Shown here piece after piece: positions 8,929-19,320 of a stretch of DNA of 64,000 bases (the first letter of the stretch is position 1; each line of letters starts with the position of its first letter). The notes beneath the pieces were generated by a model. It searched no databases. It was not told the DNA's origin and worked only from the letters and a program-made list of their open reading frames with translations. The position numbers and the translations under genes were made by a program. The stretch spans positions 38,446,361 through 38,510,360 of the forward strand of contig OZ035963.1 in NCBI GenBank assembly GCA_964034945.1, given 5' to 3'. Source of the DNA: Chrysopilus asiliformis (taxonomy: Eukaryota; Arthropoda; Insecta; Diptera; Rhagionidae).

Positions 8929-10320
8929 CTAATGCGGTTCCTTGACTGTCAGACAGTTTGCTAAAAATACTCCTGGCTTTAACTCTTTTCCATTGAATAT
9001 AACGTCTCCTTGACCGGAGGTCGGTAAACGTAAGAATATTTCACTACGAGCGGGTACTACTATTTCTCCTGTATGACTGATCGTTCGCTCTTCCTGCGAC
9101 GAAGAGGTAGCTTGCGGGTTATTGACATCTCGTTGAATGTTGCTACTTCCCGCTCTGTCACTAGTATTCTCGTCATTTCCACTCTTCTGTTGGTTATCTT
9201 TATCCATGTCGTAACGGCTCCTTCCTTCCTGCGACGAAGGATTTTTGGAGATCTTCGGTATGTCGATTTTTCTCAGAACCTTTAGATCATACCCCCTGTC
9301 ATGAACTATAACCTGGGAACTAGGTAATGAAATAGAATTTTTCGAGCTTGATTTTATCACGCCTTTCAACTTAGTAGTTTCCTTTGGATTTTGCAAATGA
9401 TCTTTTCTAGCCGTGCAGTAATTGATTTCTCCTTCCTGCGACGAAGGATTTTTGGACATCTTCGGTGCAACAACCTGTTGCGTACACCCCTGATCACGAA
9501 CTACATTTTCAGCTTTGCTTCTTTTGGGAATTCTACTTTGTTTGGGGTTTTTAATTTCATAACCTGAATTTTCCCGGGAACATCTTTTAATCCTTATTGG
9601 AATCTGACTTCTCTTGGTTTGGCTGCCCTCAAAAGTGTTTTTCGAATTTACTAAAATCATAGGATTTTGCTTCCTATCCGTAAATTCCCTTTTGAAGGTA
9701 TTGGCATCCCGCGACCTTATCTTGTCTGAGTCTACCCGATCCGACTTGTTAGTTTGCGAACTAGTCGGCGAATTTTGATGGTTCCACAGTTGATTGTGTA
9801 TTTTGAAAATTTCCCGCGACTTCTTAGGCTCTCGAATATCAACTCTTACGTTTTCTTTCGGAAAATCCAAACATCTACTGGGTCCGTGAATATTGGTATG
9901 CGACGACAAAAATTTGTTCCCTAATGTCCCATCCCCGGGTATATTTTCATTACTATTTATCACATGGAATTTCTCTGTAATTCCATTTCCTACCAAAATT
10001 TTGCCTTTACAACTTCCTAATGTTCTACCGGATCCATAAATACCGGAAAGTTTCAGAGTATCCTTATTATCAATTTGTACAGTGTCCTTTAATCCATTAT
10101 CTTTAACTAAATTTATCTCAGCCCCTGTATCTATCAAAAATTCTGCCGTTCCTGTATTTGCGATATCCAATGGCAAATTAACCCTCGGAGTGAATAACGG
10201 AGATACATTTTGGGACTGAACGCACCGTTTGTCGTATTTCTTTAAATTTGGGGGCTGGTCGAGGTGCTTGCGGCAGCCCTCGAGCCGTTTCCCGACAGGG
10301 TTTCCTGATTTCGGGTCCAC
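8929..10320 (-). CDS. Element A pol N-terminal part: aspartic protease and long linker (463 aa)
   Basis: The frame overlaps the end of gag (-1 frame) and carries the retropepsin motif EFLIDTGAEINLVKDNG and a flap-like GIYGSGRTLGSCKG. A hydrophilic linker of about 280 residues follows, with repeats: KNPSSQEG occurs twice (encoded near 9231-9260 and 9432-9460) and a diverged SSQEE copy follows. It ends with an SEIFLRLPTSGQGDVIFNGKELKPG module found before RT in this group. The protease is close to that of element 1 (1-270), so the two elements are relatives. The linker is much longer than usual. Downstream frames are shifted, so the polyprotein is not intact. Confidence 0.82.
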   Translation of the reverse strand: MDPKSGNPVGKRLEGCRKHLDQPPNLKKYDKRCVQSQNVSPLFTPRVNLPLDIANTGTAEFLIDTGAEINLVKDNGLKDTVQIDNKDTLKLSGIYGSGRTLGSCKGKILVGNGITEKFHVINSNENIPGDGTLGNKFLSSHTNIHGPSRCLDFPKENVRVDIREPKKSREIFKIHNQLWNHQNSPTSSQTNKSDRVDSDKIRSRDANTFKREFTDRKQNPMILVNSKNTFEGSQTKRSQIPIRIKRCSRENSGYEIKNPKQSRIPKRSKAENVVRDQGCTQQVVAPKMSKNPSSQEGEINYCTARKDHLQNPKETTKLKGVIKSSSKNSISLPSSQVIVHDRGYDLKVLRKIDIPKISKNPSSQEGRSRYDMDKDNQQKSGNDENTSDRAGSSNIQRDVNNPQATSSSQEERTISHTGEIVVPARSEIFLRLPTSGQGDVIFNGKELKPGVFLANCLTVKEPH

Positions 10321-10389
10321 AATCTAAAAGGATAACATTCATCTATTGTATGATCTTCTCTACGACAGAAATCACACATAACTACATTA
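10242..10389 (-). pseudogene. Element A gag, last part (third zinc knuckle and C-terminus)
   Basis: Encodes CDFCRREDHTIDEC, matching the third knuckle of element 1 Gag, then YPFRLWTRNQETLSGNGSRA up to the gag stop. It overlaps the pol frame. A 538-bp MITE at 10390-10927 separates it from the rest of gag. The open frame upstream to 10535 is MITE sequence, not gag. Confidence 0.82.
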
Positions 10390-10927
10390 TGCCGGAGACA
10401 CATGTGCAGAATTTCTGCATGCAGCGCTGCTTGCAGATCTGCAGCTGAGACACATGAGCAGATTTTTTTTGTCATTTCATCGCATCGGCTGCTGTCAACA
10501 ATGGAAGAAGAATTGATTGAATTCATTCGAAACAATCAATTTTTGTATTGGAAATGGATGGATCACCTTTGGAAATGGATGGACCACCTCATGTTCCTGA
10601 AAGACATAGATAACGTGAACACAAAGTATTGAATATTTTCTACTTAAAACTGAGACTTGTTCTTCGCCAAAAATCGTTCTTACCAAATGTCAAACTTTCG
10701 TTTTCCCTGTGTACGAATCTAGTCCATAGTCTCTTTGCTAACAGGCGATTTTGCCAAACACCAAACAAGAATCCTCAGTTGGGATCACTAATTCTGCGCA
10801 GAGAAATTAGAAATAGAGACATGGTGCAGCTCTGCGCTGCATGCAGAATTTACGTGTGGGCTCCTTCATATAAACCTGTGTATTCTAACTGCGCTGCATG
10901 CAAAATTCTGCACATGTGTCTCCGGCA
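10390..10927. mobile_element. PIF/Harbinger-type MITE inside element A gag
   Basis: The ends are inverted repeats starting TGCCGGAGACACATGTGCAG. They are flanked by TTA on both sides (10387-10389 and 10928-10930), the 3-bp target duplication of PIF/Harbinger elements. Removing the insert and one TTA restores the gag frame between RMIN and VVMCDFC, proving it is an insertion. The interior is non-coding with scattered TGCATGCAG motifs. Confidence 0.85.
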
Positions 10928-11721
10928 TTAATCATTCTTATTTGGGTCTGCCGACAATCTTTCTTAACATGCCCCGGTTTCTGACATTGAGTACAAAAAA
11001 CATGAGGATTATTGCTCGTGTCTTTTAATCTAGGACAGTCCCGTTTGAAATGGCCTGATTGTCCACAATTAAAACAACTTGAACTGTTACCATTTCTTTT
11101 TTGATAAGAAGAATTCGGCTGGTTCCGATTGCTAGAAAAATTTTGGTGATTTTGAGAATTTGGTGGTTGATTGGTGCGATTGAAATTATAATTTCGGTTA
11201 TATCCTCCATCGTTACTAAAACTCGGAGCTTGATTTGAGTTACCCGAGGGGTTATTTATGTTTTGCGCTTGCCCTACCAATGTGTAATTAACCGACGATT
11301 GACCCTCGAAAGCATCTATTGACGTAACTTTTTTGATTAATTCCTCGATCTGTACTTCTTGCGTATGCGCGTAATGTTTCAACAACGGATTTCTTAAACC
11401 CAACTTAAAAGCTCTGATGGCTGTCAGATTACATTCATCTAAGATAGCTTCATCTTTCCCTTTATATTTGGCTGATGCCGCCTGTTTGCATTCATTAAGT
11501 ATTTTTAAGAGTCTTTTACCGAACTCCCCTACAGTTTCTCCTATGTTTTGAGTACACTGGCGTAACTCATCTCGCAAGTCCATCGGTTCCTTAGATGGCA
11601 TATCATTTTGCACTATTAACTTTTCCAGATCATCAAAGGTTTCGATTGTGGAACTTTGCGCTAGCATATATGCGTCTCCTTGCAATCCCATGGTTGTGAG
11701 GAATTGAAGATACATTGCGCG
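10928..11721 (-). pseudogene. Element A gag, middle part (capsid and two zinc knuckles)
   Basis: The frame aligns with element 1 Gag: FLTTMGLQGDAYMLAQ, MDLRDELRQCTQNIGE, then two knuckles CFNCGQSGHFKRDC and CTQCQKPGHVKKDC. It is truncated on the right by the LTR of element B at 11722 and on the left by the MITE at 10927. The missing N-terminal half lies at 19321-20144, beyond element B. Confidence 0.9.
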
Positions 11722-12131
11722 AGTTATGTTGTTTTAGTTTTTATTGTTTGATAAAAATAAACGAAACTTTTTTAATAACAAAAATTTAATCTTTATTACT
11801 ATAAAAAACTTTACAACTTTTTAAACAATTTTCGACTACTCTTCGGAGAGTCGTTACCGTCCCAGACTTAAGTCAAGACTGATTATATTAATTATATTTT
11901 TAATGTTGGAATCGATACATTTTGCTTAATTGTTGAATAAGCAAAAATGTATCGTGAGAATGGTTGCCGTCTGGTATGCATCCGGCTAGAATTGCTTTTC
12001 AATCAATTCCCATCACCTGGAATTATTCTAACTTATTGAAAAGCTCGTCAGATTTCATTTATGATGGAATTTGACGATCTTATTATTTTTTATATTTTTT
12101 GTTAACGGAAGTGAAGTCTGGGAACGTAACT
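11722..12131 (-). repeat. 3' LTR of element B (410 bp)
   Basis: Identical by eye to 18911-19320 over 410 bases. On the minus strand it runs AGTTACG...CATAACT, the terminal form of gypsy/17.6-type LTRs. It is preceded by polypurine tract AAGGGGGGAGG (12132-12142). CGCG flanks the whole element on both sides (11718-11721 and 19321-19324). Confidence 0.95.
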
Positions 12132-12142
12132 CCTCCCCCCTT
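12132..12142 (-). promoter_or_regulatory. Polypurine tract of element B
   Basis: AAGGGGGGAGG on the minus strand directly abuts the 3' LTR, the expected plus-strand priming site. Confidence 0.8.
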
Positions 12143-12267
12143 AATCTAAAGACTCTCCTGAGTCGTTTTTTTTTTTTAAAGTTCTATATGATTTTGTTAC
12201 AATTTGTTTAGAATGTTTTTTTTATACAATAATGGATAAAAATTCTATAATATTTCATATACATATA

Positions 12268-13560
12268 ACACATGGATCAATAAGTCCCGAGACTAACAAT
12301 GAAAACAACATTTTTTTTGCCAAATTTTTTTTTATTCATCAATATAATCACCTTTTAGGGTGATACAATCGTTCCAACGCTTTTCCAATTTTTCAATACC
12401 ATGTTTATAAAAAAAATTATCTTTCGCTTCAAAATAAGCTTCAGTTTCAGCGATGACCTCCTCATTTGAGCCAAATCTTTTTCCCTGGAGCATTTTTTTA
12501 AGATCAGCAAAGAGCCAGTAGTCACTGGGGGCTAAATCTGGCGAGTATGGGGGGTGGGGAAGCAGATGAAAGCCCAATTCGTTCAATTTTGCCATTGTTT
12601 TCATCGACTTGTGGCAGGGTGCATTGTCTTGGTGAAAAAGGATTTTTTTTCTCTGCATGTGCGGTCGTTTTTTTGCGATTTCCTCCTTCAAACGCACCAG
12701 CAAGTCAATATAATAATCACTGTTGATCGATTTACCTTTTTCGAGGTAGTCAATGAAAATCACGCCATGCGTATCCCAAAAAACTGACGCCATGACTTTG
12801 CCAGCTGACTGCTGCGTTTTCGGACGCTTCGGACGGCTTTCGCCAGCTGTGCGCCACTCAGATGACTGCCGCTTCAACTCTGGAGTGTAGTGATGTATCC
12901 ATGTTTCGTCCATGGTCACGTAACGACGCAAGAAATCTTTTTTATTGCGAGTAAATAGCGATAAACAGCTTTCTGAATCATCGACTCGTTGCTGTTTTTG
13001 TTCCATCGAAAGCAATCGCGGCACCCACTTGGAAAAAACCTTTTTCATGCTCAATTTTTCATGAAGGATAGTAAATGCACTTCCATATGATATCTGTGTT
13101 ATCTCAGCAATCTCACGGAGCTTCACTTTACGATCTTTCATTATAATTTTTGTCACTTCACTCACATTTTCCGGTGTAACGGCTTCCACAGGTCTACCCG
13201 AGCGTTCCGCGTCATTTGTGTCGGTACGACCACGTTTAAACTCGGCAAACCACCGACAAATCGTTGCTTTTGATGGACAAGAGTCCGGGTAACATTTTTC
13301 AATCCATTGTTTCGCTTGCACGGTGTTTTTACCCATTAAAAAACAATGTTTTTTCAGAACACGAAACTCGGTTTTTTCCATTTTTTAAACAAACTACAAA
13401 ACGACTTTACTCCAACCTCGATAACTCAGCTGTTTCTGGTCCGATCGACTTAAAATTTTGACACGTTTCAAGCAAAGGTTAGTACTCTAGAAAGACGTGG
13501 TTACTGGTTTACTACGAGCGTCATCTCTGGGTTAGTCTCGGGACTTATTGATCCATGTGT
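12268..13560 (-). mobile_element. Complete mariner element (irritans-like) inside element B
   Basis: A 1293-bp element flanked by TA (12266-12267 and 13561-13562). Its 30-bp terminal inverted repeats start ACACATGGATCAATAAGTCC and are identical in both ends by eye. It encodes one uninterrupted transposase. It sits between the env-like end of element B and its 3' LTR, so it inserted after element B existed and probably does not break element B coding sequence. Confidence 0.95.
12332..13381 (-). CDS. Mariner transposase, irritans-like, full length (349 aa)
   Basis: Cut-and-paste DDD transposase that would bind the 30-bp ends and insert at TA. The N-terminal helix-turn-helix region (about 1-110) has the ATICRWFAEFKRG motif. 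The linker WVPRLLS is at about 119-125. The catalytic aspartates lie in VTMDETW (about 158), FHQDNAPCH (about 252) and the HPPYSPDLAPSDYW motif (about 287). That leaves 34 residues between the last two (DD34D). The length matches the 345-350 residues usual for mariner, and strong resemblance to the Himar1 group marks it as irritans-like. There is no stop or frameshift, so it may be functional. Confidence 0.95.
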   Translation of the reverse strand: MEKTEFRVLKKHCFLMGKNTVQAKQWIEKCYPDSCPSKATICRWFAEFKRGRTDTNDAERSGRPVEAVTPENVSEVTKIIMKDRKVKLREIAEITQISYGSAFTILHEKLSMKKVFSKWVPRLLSMEQKQQRVDDSESCLSLFTRNKKDFLRRYVTMDETWIHHYTPELKRQSSEWRTAGESRPKRPKTQQSAGKVMASVFWDTHGVIFIDYLEKGKSINSDYYIDLLVRLKEEIAKKRPHMQRKKILFHQDNAPCHKSMKTMAKLNELGFHLLPHPPYSPDLAPSDYWLFADLKKMLQGKRFGSNEEVIAETEAYFEAKDNFFYKHGIEKLEKRWNDCITLKGDYIDE

Positions 13561-13609
13561 TATTTCTACAATTTTTGTATTACAGAATAGCAATGTAATT
13601 ATATTAATT

Positions 13610-16600
13610 TCAAGCATCATACTTTTTTTTCAAATCTGAAAATTTTTGTACTTCGGAGGCTGGATTCTCGTTATCTGAAGTCTGGTTTAATTTAAGATTC
13701 GGTTTTAAGTTTATTTTAATGTTAGTGCTTTTATATACTCGAGATCCAATAAAAATTATCAAAATTATCAGTATAACAATAGTGGTTCCACCTAGACTAT
13801 AGTTCACAATTCTATGGAATTTTAATTCTTTTATCTCTTTAATGTTATTGATTTGATGAAAAGCAATTTCATCAAATGTTAGATTATGATTTGTTATATT
13901 TATATATTCGTTTTTTGGTATCACAAATCTTTCAACGAATGTTGTTATTCTATTCCAATATTTGACATTATTTATTTCGATTGAACAATTATTAAAGTTT
14001 ATTAGAAAATTTCCGGTGGGATAAATTTTTTCAATTGTTAGTACGGCTTGGGATGATGGGGGCATTACTAGGACCAGCAGTACTATCATCCATAGGAAAA
14101 CTGTTTTCTCCTGGCCTGTAAATTTAGGAGGACGTTTAATATTGCTTTCATGAACATTTTGAAGTTTATGTTTTCGAAATTTGGGTTGTTCCTTATGACG
14201 GACGGACAAATAATTTTTGATAAACCCTACAGATCTTGTTTCCGTATACTCTTCGCGGTTTTTATTTCGTTTTTCTATTATATGTTTCTTTTTATCTTCG
14301 ATTCGTTTCTTTATAATTTCGAAATCAATTTTCCGATTTTGAACTTCGGATGGGGTACACTTTATTGTACAATGGTATTGGTTATTGTATAGAGAAATGG
14401 CGTTTAGCATTTGGATTTTAATGGGTTGTCTGTCCTCAATATTTAGGATTCTGATTTTTTCGGTTAAGGTATTATTTAGTCTCTCGATGTCGGCATTGCC
14501 AGTATGGCTGTTTGGTTTTGTAATATGAAATTCTATGTTTTTAGTTCGACAGAATTCTTCAACATTTTTACACTTAAATTCGTTATCGAAAACGACTTTT
14601 TTGGGTTTCCCATAGATTGAGGTGAATTGGTTCAATTTCTCAACTAGGGTGCGACTATTTCTGTCTTCGAGGTGAAAACTAGTTGCAAATTTTGAGAACT
14701 TATCTATAAAATTAATGAAAGAGTGTTTGCTATTGACGTATACATCAATATGTACTATTTCATTTAGAGTTGAAGGGGTCTCCGTGAGACAAAATTTCTT
14801 GTTAACTGGTCTCCGGTCATATTTTGCTGAAGAACATATATCACAATGGTTAATAATTTTCCATATTTCGCTTCTTAAATTCGGATTGTAAACTTTCTTT
14901 TTCAAAGTTTCGTAAGTGGAAATGATTCCAGAATGTCGGCTTTCATTTTTATGAAACAAAGCTATTTGCTTTTTTAGTGTCTCTTCGTTTTCAATATCAT
15001 TGGCAAAGTGACTACATTTGACAAATTTTATAATATTACGATTTGGAAATATTGCTATTAGCTTCTGTTGTAATACATTATAGTCGTGATCACTCAGACT
15101 TGTATATATTGCAATTTTTCCGGTTTTTAAATATCGTTTTAAAATATTTTCGACTTCATTATTTCGAATATCGCTTTTATCGATATAAATTCTTCTATTT
15201 TTAAAGACGGTTTCTTGTTCTTTTTCTTTTGTCTCTACAAAAAAAATTTGTGTTTTAAATCTATTCACGACAGTATCGAGAATAGGAATGTGATCTTCGA
15301 GGTTCTCCTCTTGAGAGTGAGCAGTTTGTACTTCGACAGATTCTACTTGGTCGATATCGTTATCTTCGACCATGTTTATTTGTGAAATTTTTTGGTTTAG
15401 GATTTCGTTCAATATCTTAAAGTTTGAACCCCTATTTTCCGAAAAAGAATTGTCCAAATTTTCGACACTTTCGGAAAACATATCGCTAAAGCTTATATGT
15501 GTAGAGTTTTCAGAAAAATTGCCCAAATTGTCGGCTGTGTTCAAATTTTCAACACGTTCTGAAAATGAATAATTTGCATTGTTTTTGTTGGAGTCTACTC
15601 CATTTCTCACATAGATATTATTAATTTCTTGATTTTCTGAGTTAATTCGGCTCAAGAAATCAGCTATTTTATTTTCTTTGCCCTTAATGTATTCGATTTT
15701 AAAGTCATATTCGCCAAGTTGGACTAGCCATCTTTGTAGGCGTTGATTTATGTCTTTTCCTGCATATTTTGTTTGAAGCCACTTAATAGGTTGGTGGTCA
15801 GAATATAATTCGAATTCTTTGCCATAGAGATATGGTCTGAAGTATTTGATTCCCCAAACAACTGCTAACAACTCTTTTTCGATTGTCGAATAATTTTGTT
15901 CGTGATTATTCAATGTTCGAGAGGCATATGAAATGGGGTGGTCGTCTTGAGTTAAAACGGCCCCGATTGCAAAGTTGCTTGCATCAGTTATAAGTTTAAA
16001 TTTTTTATTAAAATTGGGATAGCGAAGTATAGGGTGATTAGTAATCAGTTCTTTTAATTTTTCAAAAGCAGCAATAAAGTTCGGATTATTAGCATCTATA
16101 CGAGCATTTTTCTTTAAGGATTTTGTTAAAGGATGTGCAATTTTTGCATAGTCTTTAATAAACTTTCGGTAGTAACCGGTAACTCCAAGAAATGATTTAA
16201 TTTGTTTTTGGGTAGTTGGGATTTTTAAACTTTGTATTACTTGAATTTTCGACGGATTTGGTTTAACACCTTCAGGAGTTAATATGTGGCCAAGATATTC
16301 GGTCTCTTTAAGGAGAAAGTTGCATTTATCAACCTGCACTTTTAGCATTGCTTCTCGCAATCTTCTAAAAATTTTGCGGATATTTAGTAAGTGTTCTTCG
16401 AGAGAGGTACTGAAAATCAAGATATCATCCAAGTAGACTACACATATTTTATTAATGTAGTCACGGAGAATTGAATTCATGAGCCTCTGAAAAGTTGCAG
16501 GAGCATTCTTTAGTCCAAAAGGCATTCTAAGGAATTCATAATGGCCAAATGGAGTAGAGAAAGCTGTTTTACATCTATCTTCTGCTTTTACAGGTATCTG

Positions 16601-17517
16601 GTGAAAGCCTTTCGCCAGATCCAGTGTAGTGAAATATTGCGCTTTACCCAATTTGTCCAATATATTATCAATATTGGGAATTGGAAATTTATCGCTAATT
16701 GTGACTTCGTTAAGCTTACGATAGTCAATAACTATTCGCCACTTTCGTTGTCCTGAATTATCTGATTTTTTGGGAACAATCCCCAAAGGTGAATTGTAAG
16801 CGGAATTGCTTTCTTTAATTATACCTTGAGATAACATTTCCGAAATTTGTCTCTCGATTTCTTTTTCATGAAATTGAGGATAACGATAGATTTTTGAGTA
16901 AATGGGGTTTTTAGTAGTGGTTAAAATTTCATGCTGCACTTCGTGGGTAAATGTGAGATTGTCACCCTCTTTGAAAAATGTGTCACTGAATTCTTTTAAT
17001 AAATTGAAAATTTTGTTTTGCTCTTCTTTGTTTAGGTGATCGAGCTTTAGCCTTTCTAGGACATTTTTGTCAGCTGTCTCAGGCACTGTAATTGAGTTAA
17101 TCTCGTAAGGGTAATTATCGTCGAAAAGAATAAAATTTCCGTTGATTTCTAGTTGTCTTTTATTAAGGTTTACAATTGCTTTAATTGCGGTTAAAAGGTT
17201 TTGCCCGATAATAGCGTCATACTTTCTGCCATTTAAGGGAATTATTTTCCACGATATTGTACCTTTAATTAAAAATTCTTTTGGAAATGGTGTTATTATT
17301 TCTCGATTTATCATATTTATTCCATTTAGTGTGGAAAAATATAAGGGATTTAGAAGTTTTGTTTCTGGAAAATTTTCTAAAATTTGAGGCCTAATAATAC
17401 TAGTTTCTGAACCAGTATCTATGAGACATTTAAACTTGTGCTGGCCAATGGTAAGTGTTACTATGGGGAGTTTCGAAATGGAGGGTTGACTTGAAAATTT
17501 GTTTCCTGTCGTTGGAG
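13610..17517 (-). CDS. Element B Pol polyprotein with fused Env-like C-terminal domain
   Basis: The frame is open from about 17517 to 13610, upstream of the first Met at 17314. Order: protease with CLIDTGSETSII (about 17430); RT with VIDYRKLNEVTIS, FGLKNAPATFQRLMN and catalytic VYLDDILIFS (about 16430); RNase H with LITDASNFAIGAVLTQ; integrase HHCC domain ending CDICSS; DDE core with IDVYVNSKHSF, VFDNEFKC and NADIERLNN. After the integrase tail the same frame continues into a hydrophobic leader (FLWMIVLLVLVMPPSSQA), about 100 residues with several N-x-S/T sites, a membrane span (TTIVILIILIIFIGS) and a short tail. That is a shortened envelope-like module without a recognisable surface subunit. 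All catalytic motifs look intact. Confidence 0.9.
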
Positions 17518-18834
17518 GTTATCGACTTCCATTGGTTCTATTCTATTTTGATTATTGGAAGTCATATTGGCGTTATAATTAACACGACTGTTTCGCGATC
17601 GGCTAGAACTATTAATATTAAATCTGTTTGAATTATTTGAATTAAATCTTCCACTATTGTTATTACTTGGGCCAGAATTGTTGGCATTGTAATTATTATT
17701 ATTGGAATTTCCGAAAACATTGTCATTCTATCTAAAATTCAAATTACTTCTATTAGCACTATTATTTGTGTCATTATTTCGGTTTCTTTGAAAATTTTGA
17801 TAGTTGCTGTTAGGAGCTGAATTTTTGTAATTTATGTTTGATTTATTTTGATTTTCTTGTTTATTTCTATTGAAATTATTTCTATATTTTTTATGTTCTT
17901 CGGCGATCGCTCTTTGATCGTCGAGAAGTTTTAATTCTGCGAATCTATTATATATTTGAATTAGGGTAAAATTCTTTTGTATGTTACCTCTAACTAAATT
18001 ATCGATTTTTTCTAATACTATCCCTACTAAATATCTATCAATATTTCCTGGTGTATAGTTAATAGGTCTATCATCTACTTCTTCGAAATTATATAATTCA
18101 TTTAATTGATAGCTAACAGACTTTACAATGGTAAAAAGTTCTCTTAAATTTAGTACCTTGATATTACGGCATTCGTTGATCAGGTCAGTGTAATCTTTCC
18201 TAGGGCGGTAATGTAGTTTCAATTCTGATTTGGCTGCTTCCCATGTCAAGCTGTCACCTAATCGTTGAATGCATTGTTTGGCTTCGCCAAGGATCTTTTC
18301 ACTCAAAACCATCTCGAGGACGTAGTTTTTTAGCTCGATGTTGCTACACAATGTTGATGCCTTCTCTACGGATTTGATGAGCTCCATTAAAGTATAGTCG
18401 CCGCTTCCAGTGAATGGTTTCAGCCGCCGAAAATGGGCCAATATTTGGTCTGGAGTAAGTTGGAATAGATTCTGATTCCTCTGTTGTTCTTGTTGTTGTT
18501 GTTGCTCTTGCCGCTGAACGTTTTGATTTTGAAGAAGTTGTTGCCTAACTGCTTCTACTTCTAGTTGCTGCTGTTGTAAAGAAGCCATTAATGTGGCTGC
18601 TTCTTGTTGTTGTGCCCTCATTGCCTCAAAATCGTTGGGCCTTTGGTTAAATTGTTCTCGTAATTGTTGTAGTTCTTGTTGTTGCTGCTGTATTGTTCTA
18701 ATTAACACAGCCATTTCTTGTTTATCAGCCATAGTTGTGAAATCACTGTCACTGTCACTATCACTATTAAAATTTCTATTTTTGTCAAACTTATCAATTT
18801 TGTCTGATTTATCACTATTCATATGATTTTTCAC
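17476..18834 (-). pseudogene. Element B Gag with one in-frame TAG
   Basis: The frame starts at 18834 and is open for 368 residues: an acidic start, a Q-rich coiled-coil region (about 40-120), a capsid-like middle (LTPDQILAHFRRLKPFTGS) and an N/R-rich tail. A single TAG at 17728-17730 interrupts it. The same frame then continues for about 84 asparagine-rich residues (starting NDNVFGNSNN) to a TAG near 17476, and overlaps the pol frame by a -1 shift. The full length of about 450 residues and the lack of zinc knuckles fit the 17.6/297 type. The stop may be a recent nonsense mutation or be read through; the sequence does not say which. Confidence 0.85.
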
Positions 18835-18893
18835 AAATTTATTTGAATTAAAGAGAGCAAATTGTTCGTCGATTTTCGTTCTTTAGAAAAAAA

Positions 18894-18911
18894 TCGCCTT
18901 CGACTGCGCCA
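18894..18911 (-). promoter_or_regulatory. Primer-binding site of element B
   Basis: TGGCGCAGTCGAAGGCG on the minus strand, with its first T being the last LTR base. This matches the tRNA-Ser-type site known from 17.6/297-like elements; the primer identity is inferred. Confidence 0.75.
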
Positions 18912-19320
18912 GTTATGTTGTTTTAGTTTTTATTGTTTGATAAAAATAAACGAAACTTTTTTAATAACAAAAATTTAATCTTTATTACTATAAAAAACTT
19001 TACAACTTTTTAAACAATTTTCGACTACTCTTCGGAGAGTCGTTACCGTCCCAGACTTAAGTCAAGACTGATTATATTAATTATATTTTTAATGTTGGAA
19101 TCGATACATTTTGCTTAATTGTTGAATAAGCAAAAATGTATCGTGAGAATGGTTGCCGTCTGGTATGCATCCGGCTAGAATTGCTTTTCAATCAATTCCC
19201 ATCACCTGGAATTATTCTAACTTATTGAAAAGCTCGTCAGATTTCATTTATGATGGAATTTGACGATCTTATTATTTTTTATATTTTTTGTTAACGGAAG
19301 TGAAGTCTGGGAACGTAACT
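18911..19320 (-). repeat. 5' LTR of element B (410 bp)
   Basis: Identical by eye to 11722-12131, so element B inserted recently. It is flanked on the outside by CGCG (19321-19324). The adjoining open frame to 19244 is element A gag reading into this LTR. Confidence 0.95.

Noticed and set aside
18894..18911. tRNA-like sequence at primer-binding sites
   Set aside because: Only the complementary 3' end of a tRNA is present; no cloverleaf, so no tRNA gene.
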